Shown here: one piece after another, positions 1-8,174 of the stretch | How positions within the stretch are numbered: position 1 is the first letter of the stretch | How the letters are laid out: each line of letters starts with the position of its first letter | NCBI GenBank assembly: GCA_945874225.1 | Contig: CAMCFT010000017.1 | Span: 20,953 to 84,952, forward strand | DNA length: 64,000 bases | DNA from: Flavobacterium psychrophilum | GTDB lineage: Bacteria; Bacteroidota; Bacteroidia; Flavobacteriales; Flavobacteriaceae | Direction of reading: 5' to 3' | Position numbers and translations under genes: made by a program | Notes under the pieces: model-generated | Database searches by the model: none | The model's input: only the letters and a program-made list of their open reading frames with translations | Told to the model about the DNA's origin: nothing

Positions 1-174
1 GGTGAGAAGAGAAATTGAACATATAATTTTTTAAAAATTTTGCTGATTTAGTGATACATTATAATACGTGCATACTTCGAAATAAATTTATGTGAAAAAT
101 ATGCTCAAAAACACCTAGTCAGGAGAGGGTAGAAACAAATACGAATATGCGATATTAGATAAAAACCTTTTGTT

Positions 175-915
175 TTACAAGTTTCTAATTAGCTCCAAGA
201 ACTCTTGCACAACTTGTTTTATCTCTGGATATTGATTATTTTTTTGATTAGAAGGTTCTTTCAAATACAATCCCCTATTTACTTCTAACATAATTGAATG
301 GACATTTACATCCTTTTTGTAATACTGCAATGGTACAATTGCCCCTGAATAAGGCTTGTCAACACCTAGTGAATATCCTTTTTCTTTGAAGAATAAGACA
401 GAAGCATCAATTAGATTTTGAGGTGTATGGAACTTATCTGTTCCTATGTTGAAGTCAGGGCGGAAATCTGATTGGTCTAATGCCCGTTTTAATGCTTTAT
501 TTGGAAAACTGTGGCAGTCCACAATTACTACTTTCCCATATTGCTGTAATCCTTGTTCTACGACATTTGTAAACTCATTATGATGTTTCCAATAGTAATT
601 GTCTAAGATACTTTTACGTAATTCTGGTGTTACTTTTCGTAAAGGCTCACCAGTATCTGTTTTCTCATACAAAGCCCCCATTCCATATTTTGCCATCACT
701 TCTTGGCTGTCGTCAGAAAAACGTTCGGTATCACAGAAGATTCTGGAGAATGGAGCTTTAATACTAATATCCATTTCGTTTTCAAACAAGTCATCTGTAT
801 ACCAGTCAGTAAGTTTAAGAATTTCTTGATTTAGAATTTCATCGGTGACACAATAGCCATCTTTGAGAGGTATATTAGTTGAAGAATGCGGAATGTGGAG
901 GATTAGATTTTTCAT
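175..915 (-). CDS. N-formylglutamate amidohydrolase-like protein
   Basis: This 246-aa protein has the N-formylglutamate amidohydrolase fold signature: LHIPHSST near residues 6-13, DCHS at 133-136 and the late LEVNRGLY segment near 211-218. Family members hydrolyse N-formyl-L-glutamate to formate and glutamate in histidine breakdown, but stand-alone copies on islands may act on other N-acyl substrates. No signal peptide is seen, so it should be cytosolic. It lies directly downstream of an unknown 129-aa gene on the same strand, with adjoining ends, so the two are probably co-transcribed. The hutU gene in this window is about 22 kb away and not linked. The family call is good; the substrate is uncertain. 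Confidence 0.75.
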   Translation of the reverse strand: MKNLILHIPHSSTNIPLKDGYCVTDEILNQEILKLTDWYTDDLFENEMDISIKAPFSRIFCDTERFSDDSQEVMAKYGMGALYEKTDTGEPLRKVTPELRKSILDNYYWKHHNEFTNVVEQGLQQYGKVVIVDCHSFPNKALKRALDQSDFRPDFNIGTDKFHTPQNLIDASVLFFKEKGYSLGVDKPYSGAIVPLQYYKKDVNVHSIMLEVNRGLYLKEPSNQKNNQYPEIKQVVQEFLELIRNL

Positions 916-1305
916 TTAAATTTTAATGTTTGGGTCTATCTCAATTGATTGTTCTAGCATTACTGTTTCGTCTGTAAAGACTATTACTACTCTGTTTTGT
1001 TCGAGTTTAATCATCAATATTTTTGTCAATTCAATAATTGCTTTTTTGAGTTTTGATTCCTCCACAGGAAATTTTGGGTATTGAATAAATTGTAACTCCA
1101 TAGAAGGTTCTTCCTGACCTAAAAATAAAATTTCACAGGGAGTTAATTTTGCACTTAAAGCAATATTAAAACCTGTTTTGATTTTTTGTTGAGCCTCCAG
1201 TAGGACTTCTTTAAATACTTCAATTGAAGTTAATTCTCTTGAATAACCTTTATAAAAACCAATAGTTAATTTGGCTGTATATGTTTTAATGCTTGAAATA
1301 TTCAT
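916..1305 (-). CDS. hypothetical protein, 129 aa
   Basis: I do not recognise this protein. It is 129 aa, mostly polar with alternating hydrophobic stretches typical of a small alpha/beta cytosolic domain, and has no signal peptide or membrane segment. It ends immediately before the start of the N-formylglutamate amidohydrolase-like gene on the same strand, and this tight junction suggests translational coupling and a shared job. The AT-rich composition matches the rest of the island. Confidence 0.6.
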   Translation of the reverse strand: MNISSIKTYTAKLTIGFYKGYSRELTSIEVFKEVLLEAQQKIKTGFNIALSAKLTPCEILFLGQEEPSMELQFIQYPKFPVEESKLKKAIIELTKILMIKLEQNRVVIVFTDETVMLEQSIEIDPNIKI

Positions 1306-1433
1306 TTTATATTCAAATTGTTTCTAATTAAATGCAAATCTAAGCCAATGTCATTCTATTTTAATAGCTGAGATTTATTTAAAATGATACTAAACAGTAT
1401 TTTATAAGAAAAAACATTTGAATTTATTGATAT

Positions 1434-1694
1434 TTATACGAAAAGGTCTTTTATCTGAATGTTAAGAGCCTTACAGATTTTAAAAAGGGTTGTAATTGAA
1501 GTGCTTATTTCTCCTCTTTCTATACGACCAACTTGATTTTTAGGAATATTTGCATCATAAGACAGAGTAGCCTGTGAAAATCCTTTCAGAATTCTTGCAT
1601 CTCTGAGTTTGTTTCCAACGGTTTTAATTAATTCTATTTCGTCATTTTCTTTCACACAGTAAAAGTGCCACCATCTATAAAATTTTAAGGACAC
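1434..1694 (-). CDS. XRE-family helix-turn-helix regulator
   Basis: A small protein of up to 86 aa whose core (about residues 27-86) is an XRE/HTH_3 domain: GNKLRDARILKGFSQATLSYDANIPKNQ followed by a GRIERGE segment and the usual closing helices. The first 13 residues (rich in W, Y and F) are atypical, and a GTG at 1655 that begins VKENDEIELI is a plausible alternative start. An ACACA...TGTGT dyad at 1691-1704 overlaps the longer start and could be an autoregulatory operator if the short form is right. It is probably a regulator of island genes; its targets are unknown. Confidence 0.75.
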   Translation of the reverse strand: MSLKFYRWWHFYCVKENDEIELIKTVGNKLRDARILKGFSQATLSYDANIPKNQVGRIERGEISTSITTLFKICKALNIQIKDLFV

Positions 1695-1723
1695 ATATTT
1701 GTGTTTTTAAATCTATTTTTAAT

Positions 1724-1731
1724 TACATTTG
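1724..1731 (+). promoter_or_regulatory. candidate -7 element (TACATTTG) for the lipoprotein cluster
   Basis: TACATTTG matches the Bacteroidota -7 consensus TAnnTTTG and lies about 95 bp upstream of the first island lipoprotein gene (1827). No convincing -33 TTG was established, so this is tentative. Confidence 0.3.
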
Positions 1732-1826
1732 GTAGAATTATTAAAAAAAAACTCTCAAATGAGGTTTTCCACATTGACGGCATGTTTTAAGGTTATAATT
1801 TTACATCAAATTCTAAATTTAATATT

Positions 1827-2222
1827 ATGAAAAAAATTTTCTTTTTATTTAGCTTGTTTATGATTTTGTCTTGTTCTTCATCTAATGATAGTGCAAGTAG
1901 TTCTGATTTTAATCCTCCAGCTTGGATTCAGGGAACTTGGAAACAAGATTATGGAACTGGAAGTGGTAATTCTTTTAGTTTCACAAAAAACGATATATGT
2001 GTAACAATTTATACTGGCGGAGGTCAATGCCAGCAAGCATCAATTGATTTTGTAAGGAAGGGTGGATTAACAGTAAAAGTAACCGAAACAATTACAAGCA
2101 CATTTTACAGTGCAAAAGCTGATTACTCCAATGGACAATCGGTAACTTATGCCTTCAATAAAATATCTAATACTTCAATTGAATGGACAGCCGTTTCGGG
2201 TGTAGAATTTATTAAACAATAG
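1827..2222 (+). CDS. lipocalin-like small lipoprotein
   Basis: A 131-aa protein starting with a classic lipoprotein signal (MKKIFFLFSLFMILSCSSS, lipid Cys at residue 16). The mature part begins with a Ser-rich linker and then PPAWIQGTWKQDYG, the short strand seen at the start of many lipocalin-like Bacteroidota lipoproteins, followed by beta-rich sequence. It is probably anchored at the outer membrane. Function is unknown. It is followed one base later by another lipoprotein gene, so the two are co-transcribed. Confidence 0.65.
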   Translation: MKKIFFLFSLFMILSCSSSNDSASSSDFNPPAWIQGTWKQDYGTGSGNSFSFTKNDICVTIYTGGGQCQQASIDFVRKGGLTVKVTETITSTFYSAKADYSNGQSVTYAFNKISNTSIEWTAVSGVEFIKQ

Positions 2223-2223
2223 A

Positions 2224-2757
2224 ATGAAAAAAATAAAATTATTTACGATGTCGAAATCAATACTCATACTCTGTTTAATACTAACATTTGTCTCCTGTAA
2301 AGAGAAATCTGATGACAAAATATACGAAACTGAAATGCCTGCTTCGGAAATTCCTTTAGCTGTTACAAAAGATGAAACGACAGAAAAAACAAACTATTAT
2401 TTTATAGGAATTGGTTTTACTGAACCTGTAAGTTGGTCAACTACATACGTGGATGGTCAAGAGGTAAAAAAAATCGCTCATGAAAATCACTTTTATACTA
2501 CAGATATTCAAAGTTATGACGGGGAAGTTTCCGAAGACTTAAAATACAAATGGTTAGATGAAGCCGAAAGAAATATGAGAAATTCCCATAATAGTTCTGT
2601 TTCTTTAATGTTAAACGAACCACCTAAGACGATATTTAGAGAATTATATAAATACAATAGTTACAAAGAAGCCAGTGTAGCACTTCAGAAAATTGCTAGA
2701 GGTGATTATACTGAAAAAGAAAATATGAATACAGGTGAAATAAAGTATGAATTTTAA
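2224..2757 (+). CDS. lipoprotein of unknown function, 177 aa
   Basis: A 177-aa protein with an N-terminal signal ending in a lipobox (FVSC, about residue 25), followed by a polar region rich in E, K and T. No family is recognised. The start at 2224 gives a proper MKKIK signal; MSKSIL at residue 9 is an alternative start that still keeps the lipobox. It sits between two other small lipoprotein genes in a tight same-strand series and is therefore probably part of one transcript of envelope proteins carried by the island. Confidence 0.6.
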   Translation: MKKIKLFTMSKSILILCLILTFVSCKEKSDDKIYETEMPASEIPLAVTKDETTEKTNYYFIGIGFTEPVSWSTTYVDGQEVKKIAHENHFYTTDIQSYDGEVSEDLKYKWLDEAERNMRNSHNSSVSLMLNEPPKTIFRELYKYNSYKEASVALQKIARGDYTEKENMNTGEIKYEF

Positions 2758-2766
2758 TAAAAAAAT

Positions 2767-2937
2767 ATGAAAAAACCAATCCTAATTATCGGTTTATTAA
2801 TAATAACCCTTAGTTTGTCTTTAAGTTGCAAAGAAAGCAATAGATGCAGTGGAAAGGAAGAATGTAGTGCGTGTACAGATTGTAGTAGGTGTAAAAATTG
2901 TAATGAAGATGGAGGAAAATGTGGAGTTTGTATATAA
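2767..2937 (+). CDS. small cysteine-rich lipoprotein, 56 aa
   Basis: A short gene between the lipoprotein ending at 2757 and the hypothetical gene at 2959. It begins MKKPILIIGLLIITLSLSLSC, a lipoprotein signal with lipid Cys at residue 21. The roughly 35-residue mature peptide has nine further cysteines, many as CxxC pairs (CSACTDC, CSRCKNC) and ending CGVC. The spacing suggests a metal-binding or disulfide-rich cell-surface peptide. Similar Cys-rich mini-lipoproteins occur in Bacteroidota, but I know of no assigned function. Its length, its signal and its place in the lipoprotein series support it as a real gene. Confidence 0.65.
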   Translation: MKKPILIIGLLIITLSLSLSCKESNRCSGKEECSACTDCSRCKNCNEDGGKCGVCI

Positions 2938-2958
2938 CCGAAATTGTAAAAAAACATT

Positions 2959-3903
2959 ATGATAAATATTGGGTTAAAAAAACATCTTGAATCTCATAAT
3001 AGACTCTCAGGATTCTGTAGAACTTTCACAAATAGTATTTTTCCTGAATGTGAAATTAAAGTTATAGTTGACGAAACTTACAGGTTTTTCTATAACCAAA
3101 TCTTACCTAACTGTGAATTGTCTGTGTTTTTAGTTATGGAAAGAGATTCAAGTAATGGAATTAATTTTGGGTCTGTAAAACTTAATGTCAAATGTTATAT
3201 CTCGAATAAATCTAACAAGACTTATTTTTATTACGAAGTAAAACCTAAAAATTTATCGAGCCAAGAATTTATCAATAACCTTAATTTAAATCCTACATTC
3301 AAAGAATTTTATACTTTTTACAATTTAATGAACACTTGGAATTTTCTTAACAAAGAATTTAACGAGTTCAATAATATCTGTGGATATGTTAGTTATAAAC
3401 ACACGATTTTAAGTCCTAAAAGTGTTCAATTTAAAAAAAATAAATTTTCAATAATTCCAGCAATTATAAGATATGAAAAGGAAGACAGTCCATACTATTT
3501 AAAAAGATACGATTTTTGTATTATAATATCATATACAAAGTTTGATTTTATTTCTAAAGAAGAATATGAAGAATGGGATTCGGACATTAAATTCGAAAAG
3601 TTTAAAATTTATTCTGGGGATAAAGAAACAAACAGAAAAATTATAGAAAATAATTATGGTAGATATGGATTTGAGGACAATCGTTTTGTAATTGTGCAAT
3701 CTACAATAGAAAACAAAGTTGGTTTTTTTAATGATTTAGAAAACCCAAAAACCAACGAAGTTTCACTCTCCTATAAAATAGGACTAGAAAAATTTAGTGC
3801 AAATATTGATAAAGAAGAAATTAAAAATATTCGTGAATTATGGTCTATATATAACACCTTGTCAAATTTTACAGGATACAAATCAGATATGTGGCAAGAT
3901 TAA
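2959..3903 (+). CDS. hypothetical protein, 314 aa
   Basis: This 314-aa protein is not recognised. It is rich in F, Y, N and K, has no signal peptide or clear transmembrane helix, and looks like a soluble cytosolic protein of several mixed alpha/beta segments. It follows the Cys-rich lipoprotein gene by 21 bp. Its 3' end overlaps the next small gene by 13 bp, suggesting translational coupling. Composition is as AT-rich as the rest of the island. Confidence 0.6.
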   Translation: MINIGLKKHLESHNRLSGFCRTFTNSIFPECEIKVIVDETYRFFYNQILPNCELSVFLVMERDSSNGINFGSVKLNVKCYISNKSNKTYFYYEVKPKNLSSQEFINNLNLNPTFKEFYTFYNLMNTWNFLNKEFNEFNNICGYVSYKHTILSPKSVQFKKNKFSIIPAIIRYEKEDSPYYLKRYDFCIIISYTKFDFISKEEYEEWDSDIKFEKFKIYSGDKETNRKIIENNYGRYGFEDNRFVIVQSTIENKVGFFNDLENPKTNEVSLSYKIGLEKFSANIDKEEIKNIRELWSIYNTLSNFTGYKSDMWQD

Positions 3904-4088
3904 TTTACTTAGTCAATAACGTTAACTATTACAGTCAACCTAGTGTAGAATTTAGAAGAAAAGCCTATTTAGTTTTTGGGGAAGTTGATTCTGGAAACCA
4001 AAGAGAAAATGGATTTGTTTATGTTGACTATTTCAATTCTAGCGGAATTAAATCGTCTGGGTGGTTATTAATTTCAGATTTAGAATAA
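3891..4088 (+). CDS. small hypothetical protein, possibly SH3-like
   Basis: A 65-aa product with the pattern NNVNYYSQPS...GEVDSG...GFVYVDYF...GWLLISDLE. This resembles the strand order of a bacterial SH3-like domain (variable residues ending in GW...DL), but it is short and lacks a signal peptide. It overlaps the upstream gene by 13 bp in another frame. It may be a small stand-alone protein or the 3' remnant of a longer gene. The domain call is weak. Confidence 0.45.
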   Translation: MARLIYLVNNVNYYSQPSVEFRRKAYLVFGEVDSGNQRENGFVYVDYFNSSGIKSSGWLLISDLE

Positions 4089-4129
4089 AAACCTAATTAT
4101 TTAATAACTATAAAATGAAACCAATAATT

Positions 4130-4543
4130 ATGAAAAAAATATTTCTGCTTTTTATTTTGGTAATTTTCTCAAATCAAATTTTTAGTCAATCAACTACCAC
4201 GGATTATAAATCTTATTATAATTCAGCACTAACGTTACTTATAAATGGGGATTATGAAAATTCATTGAAAACCATCAATAAGTCTATTGCAATAAATCCT
4301 AACAACGCAGATTCCTATTATATCAGGGGCAATGTTTATCAAAAACAATTAAAGTACTCTTATGCTTTAAGTGATTATCAAAGAGCAATTAAATTAAATC
4401 CAAATCATACAGATGCAATTATGAAATGCGGAATAATTTATGGGAAATTAAATGATAGAATAACAGCGTGCAAATATTTTAAAAAAGCTTGTGATTTGGG
4501 AGATAATGATGGCTGTGGTGCATACAATAAATTTTGTAATTAA
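4130..4543 (+). CDS. secreted TPR-repeat protein
   Basis: About 137 aa with an N-terminal signal peptide (MKKIFLLFILVIFSNQIFSQS) followed by tetratricopeptide repeats: SYYNSALTLLINGDYENSL, DSYYIRGNVYQKQLKYSYAL and a third degenerate unit ending in a DLGDNDGCGAYNKFC tail with clustered cysteines. The ATG at 4130 is preferred over one 15 bp upstream because it starts the standard signal peptide. TPR proteins usually mediate protein-protein contacts; here the location is periplasmic. It is followed by an L,D-transpeptidase gene, so an envelope role is plausible. Confidence 0.7.
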   Translation: MKKIFLLFILVIFSNQIFSQSTTTDYKSYYNSALTLLINGDYENSLKTINKSIAINPNNADSYYIRGNVYQKQLKYSYALSDYQRAIKLNPNHTDAIMKCGIIYGKLNDRITACKYFKKACDLGDNDGCGAYNKFCN

Positions 4544-4561
4544 GTATAGAACATTAACTAA

Positions 4562-5104
4562 ATGAAGATATTGAATTTTCCAATTAAAAAAAACCAAGCG
4601 TTATTAATTGTTATTTTAGTGTTGCTGGGTTCTTGTTTCTATTTAAACAGTAAATCAAATAATGATTTAAATATAAATTCCAAAATAGACTTTATTAAAG
4701 TAGATAAATCAGAACGAAAGTTATTTGTTTATTCAAATGGAAGATTAATGAAGGTTTATAATATTGCATTAGGAAAAACCCCAAATGGAGCAAAACAATA
4801 TCAAGGAGATAATAAAACACCAGAAGGGGTTTATTTAATAAATGCTAAAAACTCTAATAGTATTGCTTATAAAAACTTAGGTATTTCATATCCAAATAAC
4901 AAAGATATTGACAGGGCAAAGAAACTAGGAAAATCTACTGGTGGCGACATAAAAATTCACGGTATGATGAATGGATTAGGTTTTATTGGTCGATTCCACA
5001 CTTGTTTCGATTGGACAAATGGGTGTATAGCTGTAACAAATAGTGAGATTGATGAGCTTTTCAAATATATTAAAATTGGAACTAAAATTGAAATTGTGCC
5101 ATAA
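4562..5104 (+). CDS. L,D-transpeptidase (YkuD domain)
   Basis: A 180-aa protein with an N-terminal membrane anchor (about residues 11-28) and a YkuD catalytic domain. The domain shows VDKSERKLFVYSNGRLMKVY, GKTPNGAKQYQGDNKTPEG, the IHGMM histidine and the TNGCIAV motif carrying the catalytic cysteine near residue 156. L,D-transpeptidases form or exchange peptidoglycan cross-links in the periplasm. The catalytic His and Cys are present, so it should be active. It lies among envelope-related island genes. Confidence 0.85.
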   Translation: MKILNFPIKKNQALLIVILVLLGSCFYLNSKSNNDLNINSKIDFIKVDKSERKLFVYSNGRLMKVYNIALGKTPNGAKQYQGDNKTPEGVYLINAKNSNSIAYKNLGISYPNNKDIDRAKKLGKSTGGDIKIHGMMNGLGFIGRFHTCFDWTNGCIAVTNSEIDELFKYIKIGTKIEIVP

Positions 5105-5204
5105 ATAGTGGTGGCTAAATTGATTTTTTGAAAAACGTATAATTCTCTCACATCCAATTTCTTAATAAAACGATTAAATTTAAAACAAACAGAGGGTAAA
5201 AAAT

Positions 5205-5603
5205 ATGAAATTAAAGCTTACACTAAATCAAAAGTTAATACTCACATTTTTTTGTTTTTCAATTGCAATTGTAGGCTTTTTGATTAAACTACCTTCTGTA
5301 TTTAGGCATTATGACAAAGAATTACATTCGATGTTTTATTGTGGTGCAGCATTATTTTTAAATATTTTATTTAGTAAAAGACATCTTATCATTTTTCTTT
5401 TTCTTTTTTTATTTGGGGTTGCAATTGAATTTTCTCAGGAGTTTTCTAATAAATTCTTTCATAAAAGAATACACGGAAGGTTTGACAGAGAAGATGTTTA
5501 TTCTAATTTAAAAGGCTTAATTTTATTTTCTATTATTTGGCTTTTTGTAAATTACTTATTTAAGAACAAAAAAATCAGCATTTTAAAACTCGATAATAAA
5601 TAG
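5205..5603 (+). CDS. VanZ-like membrane protein
   Basis: A 132-aa membrane protein with about four hydrophobic segments. It has the VanZ-like signature of a DKELHSMFYCGAAL helix followed by a GVAIEFSQEF helix and an acidic/basic RFDREDVYSNLKG loop before the last helix. VanZ-family proteins are associated with resistance or envelope functions but their mechanism is unclear. It is followed 4 bp later by a SHOCT-like membrane protein gene, so the two are probably in one transcript. Confidence 0.7.
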   Translation: MKLKLTLNQKLILTFFCFSIAIVGFLIKLPSVFRHYDKELHSMFYCGAALFLNILFSKRHLIIFLFLFLFGVAIEFSQEFSNKFFHKRIHGRFDREDVYSNLKGLILFSIIWLFVNYLFKNKKISILKLDNK

Positions 5604-5607
5604 AGAT

Positions 5608-6336
5608 ATGGACGAAAGAATGGTAATAGGAATGATTGTAGGAGCAATGACTGCTTCTTCTTTGTATGTTTGGAATTCTAATAAAATTTATAAAGCCCAA
5701 AAAGCAATTTTACTTTTATTCGTTGTTTTCCCTCCTCTACAGTGGGTTTCAATATTATTAACTTTAGCTTACAATAAATCAAAACTTCAAAACAGTGCTG
5801 AATTTAAAAAAGTTGCAACTATTAATAAGAATAAGAGTGAACTAGAAAAAGCAAAAGAAAGTTTAAAAAGTTTAAAAAATAGTGGAGTAATCAATAACGA
5901 AGAATATGATTCAAAAGTTGAAAAAATTAAGGAGCAAATTAACGACAATGACATATTAAATTCAAATGAATATAAACAACTAAAATATCTTTTTGATTCT
6001 AATATTCTTACTAAACAAGAACTTGAAGAAAAGACCAAAATACTTAAAAACAAAGGATTAAGTTCTCCAGATATAGAAAATGAAATTACAATTGGCGAAA
6101 ATGACACAATTATAAATGGTGAAAAAAGAATAAAATTTGAAATAAAATTTATAAGTTCAAATCACTCTTTTAAATTTGGAAATTTTAAAAGCTGGACAAT
6201 TCAATTTGAAAATAGTGGAATTTTAAATTTCTATACTAAAAATTCAAATAACGACCATTTTATTAGCGTAAATGGTGAAATAAAAGAATTTAGAAATAGA
6301 GAAGGCTTTATTATTTACGCATTTAAACAATTGTAA
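5608..6336 (+). CDS. membrane protein with SHOCT-like segments
   Basis: A 242-aa protein with two N-terminal transmembrane helices (about 5-20 and 31-52) followed by a lysine-rich cytosolic part. It contains two short SHOCT-like helical hairpins: LKSLKNSGVINNEEYDSKVEKI near residue 85 and LKYLFDSNILTKQELEEKTKIL near 125. The C-terminal 90 residues look like a beta-rich domain. No function can be assigned. It is the last gene before a strong terminator. Confidence 0.55.
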   Translation: MDERMVIGMIVGAMTASSLYVWNSNKIYKAQKAILLLFVVFPPLQWVSILLTLAYNKSKLQNSAEFKKVATINKNKSELEKAKESLKSLKNSGVINNEEYDSKVEKIKEQINDNDILNSNEYKQLKYLFDSNILTKQELEEKTKILKNKGLSSPDIENEITIGENDTIINGEKRIKFEIKFISSNHSFKFGNFKSWTIQFENSGILNFYTKNSNNDHFISVNGEIKEFRNREGFIIYAFKQL

Positions 6337-6360
6337 AAAAAATATGAAATTCAACACAAT

Positions 6361-6388
6361 AACCCGCCCAAAAAAGGCGGGTTTGTCA
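6361..6388. terminator. intrinsic terminator between convergent genes
   Basis: AACCCGCC (6361-6368) and GGCGGGTT (6376-6383) form a GC-rich stem with an A-rich loop, followed by a T-containing tract. It lies between the convergent SHOCT-like gene and the Rep-like gene and may serve both. Confidence 0.8.
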
Positions 6389-6414
6389 TCAGTCTTATAG
6401 TAGACATTTCATCC

Positions 6415-7338
6415 CTAAGCAACATTTTCATAAGTGGAGTTGAAACAATCGGAATCAAGCAATTCAATGAACTTTGCATTTAGTTTTTCTCTAATTTCAT
6501 TTTTCATTTCTAACAACTTGTATTTATTCAAAAGATTGTTGAAATCAGCTTTAAGCCTCGAAATTTGCTTCTGGGATTTTTCTGATTTAATTCTAATCCA
6601 GTAGATGGGACTCATATATCTATTTAGCTTATTACGGTCTTTTTCAGGCACTTTTTCTTGTTCAAAGTAATCTACAATGTTAATCCCTTCAAAATGCTCC
6701 ACAAACAGCTTAAATAGGTTTTTTAACACCTCTTTATACTGTAAATCTTCCAAACAATGTATTCCCAAACTATTCAACAACCTTTTCTTGACGATTTTTA
6801 GTTCAACTCGCAAAACTTTAGCTTCTATATTAAATTGTTTTGATTTATTGTATATCTTGATACGATAGTCAGTTAACTTAAACTCTTTATAATCTCCTTT
6901 GCCACTAAATTTTTCGTTCCTATTAGGAGCTTTGAAATTATTCATTAATACGTTATTGTCTATTATTATTTGTGGGTCTTTTGATACTGCTATATTAAAA
7001 CCAAATTCAAGGTTCGTTAATTTAGTATCTCTTTCTATATTAAATTTCTTTATCAGCCCGCCAACTACCTCCTGAATTTGGCAAAAATTGAAATCATCAT
7101 AATTTTGATTTCCATTGTCTTCTAAAAGGTTTTTATACTTATGTATACTGCCTATAATAGTTGCAGAAAGAGGAGTAATAGTAACTTCAAGATTAAGGTC
7201 TTTACCCTTTTTTGGGTACTCCATCAGTTCTCCAGTTAACATATTTAGTTTGCTGGTCAAATCCATCAAATTGTTATCCTCTATATGATTTTCAAAGCTG
7301 TGTTTGTTTATAACAAACATTCGAATATTATCTATCAT
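6415..7338 (-). CDS. putative replication-initiator-like protein of the mobile island
   Basis: A 307-aa basic protein. The middle holds TNLEFGFNI, then YRIKIYNKSKQF and VLRVELKIVKKRLLNSLGI. This order (strand, IYNK-type motif, then RVE helix) resembles Rep or G2P-like initiators carried by Bacteroidota mobile elements, but no complete catalytic signature could be confirmed. It overlaps the excisionase-like gene by one base, so the two are translated together next to the integrase. An alternative is an uncharacterised island protein with no replication role. Confidence 0.5.
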   Translation of the reverse strand: MIDNIRMFVINKHSFENHIEDNNLMDLTSKLNMLTGELMEYPKKGKDLNLEVTITPLSATIIGSIHKYKNLLEDNGNQNYDDFNFCQIQEVVGGLIKKFNIERDTKLTNLEFGFNIAVSKDPQIIIDNNVLMNNFKAPNRNEKFSGKGDYKEFKLTDYRIKIYNKSKQFNIEAKVLRVELKIVKKRLLNSLGIHCLEDLQYKEVLKNLFKLFVEHFEGINIVDYFEQEKVPEKDRNKLNRYMSPIYWIRIKSEKSQKQISRLKADFNNLLNKYKLLEMKNEIREKLNAKFIELLDSDCFNSTYENVA

Positions 7339-7628
7339 TATGCTACGTCATTTAGGTTGTTCAATTTGCCCATAACATCCGATTTTTTATAATAAACACG
7401 TCTTCCAACACCGTAGTTTGTTAATGTTCCATTTTTCTTCCAATGAAATAAGGTTGTCATAGAGACTTTTAAGAGCTTGCTAACTTCATCCCTCGTGAGT
7501 ATCTCGTCCAAATTCTCTTTTGGAGTAGGTGTTTTTAAGTTTACTACTTTAAGCTCAGTAGCCACTGCCTGTCTGATAATTGTCTCTAACTCTTGTAAAG
7601 ACAATTGGAAAAATTGTATTTTATCCAT
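7338..7628 (-). CDS. helix-turn-helix protein, excisionase-like (HTH_17)
   Basis: A 96-aa protein whose C-terminal half (about residues 43-90) reads ILTRDEVSKLLKVSMTTLFHWKKNGTL followed by GRRVYYKKSDV. This is the MerR-like/HTH_17 domain typical of excisionase and control proteins of Bacteroidota mobile elements. The N-terminal half looks like a helical dimerisation segment. It lies just upstream of, and overlaps by one base, the Rep-like gene, and is about 550 bp from the integrase. It probably regulates excision or Rep expression. Confidence 0.75.
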   Translation of the reverse strand: MDKIQFFQLSLQELETIIRQAVATELKVVNLKTPTPKENLDEILTRDEVSKLLKVSMTTLFHWKKNGTLTNYGVGRRVYYKKSDVMGKLNNLNDVA

Positions 7629-7802
7629 TTTATTTATTTGTTTATTTATATTTTGAAATAAGCGTAAGTTATTCTGTCCAAAAAAGTGGTGTTTTTTGGT
7701 TTTAAAGGTTTTTAAATATGTTTTTTAATGGAGTTTAACTCAGAGCGATTTTAAGCTACGTATCTTAAAAGTTGAAGAAAGTATTTGCTTCCATTTGTTT
7801 TA

Positions 7803-7810
7803 CAAAGATA
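7803..7810 (-). promoter_or_regulatory. candidate -7 element (TATCTTTG) for the HTH/Rep operon
   Basis: On the minus strand this reads TATCTTTG, a full match to TAnnTTTG, about 175 bp upstream of the HTH_17 gene start. The rest of the 546-bp gap 7629-8174 is AT-rich and shows no gene; it could hold regulatory or origin sequences for the island. Confidence 0.4.
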
Positions 7811-8174
7811 CGAACAACAAAATAAGTGCTTTTTTACATCATATAAAACTATATGAACTTTTGGAAAAAATAAATCATAATAAATTGAAAATAAGATAGT
7901 TATGTTTATTATGTAAATTTTTATGAATATTTAGAGCATTTTTTGCTCTTTTTGGTAAAAAATAAAAATTTTCTTTTTAACAAACATTTATAATTTGCTC
8001 CATTTTTTATAAGTATTTACTTATATTACGTTTTGATGTAATCTCAGATATTAGATTTAGAATGCTCATTATATTATAGAAATTGTATTTATAATATTTA
8101 CACCCGCATAAAAAATGTTAGGATAAAAAGGAACAAAGTCAATAAGGTCAAAGGGATTATAGATAGAATAAATA

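Noticed and set aside
7629..8174. A hidden gene or origin in the 546-bp gap of the island
   Set aside because: Only AT-rich sequence with one -7-like element was seen; no reading frame, iterons or tRNA could be supported.
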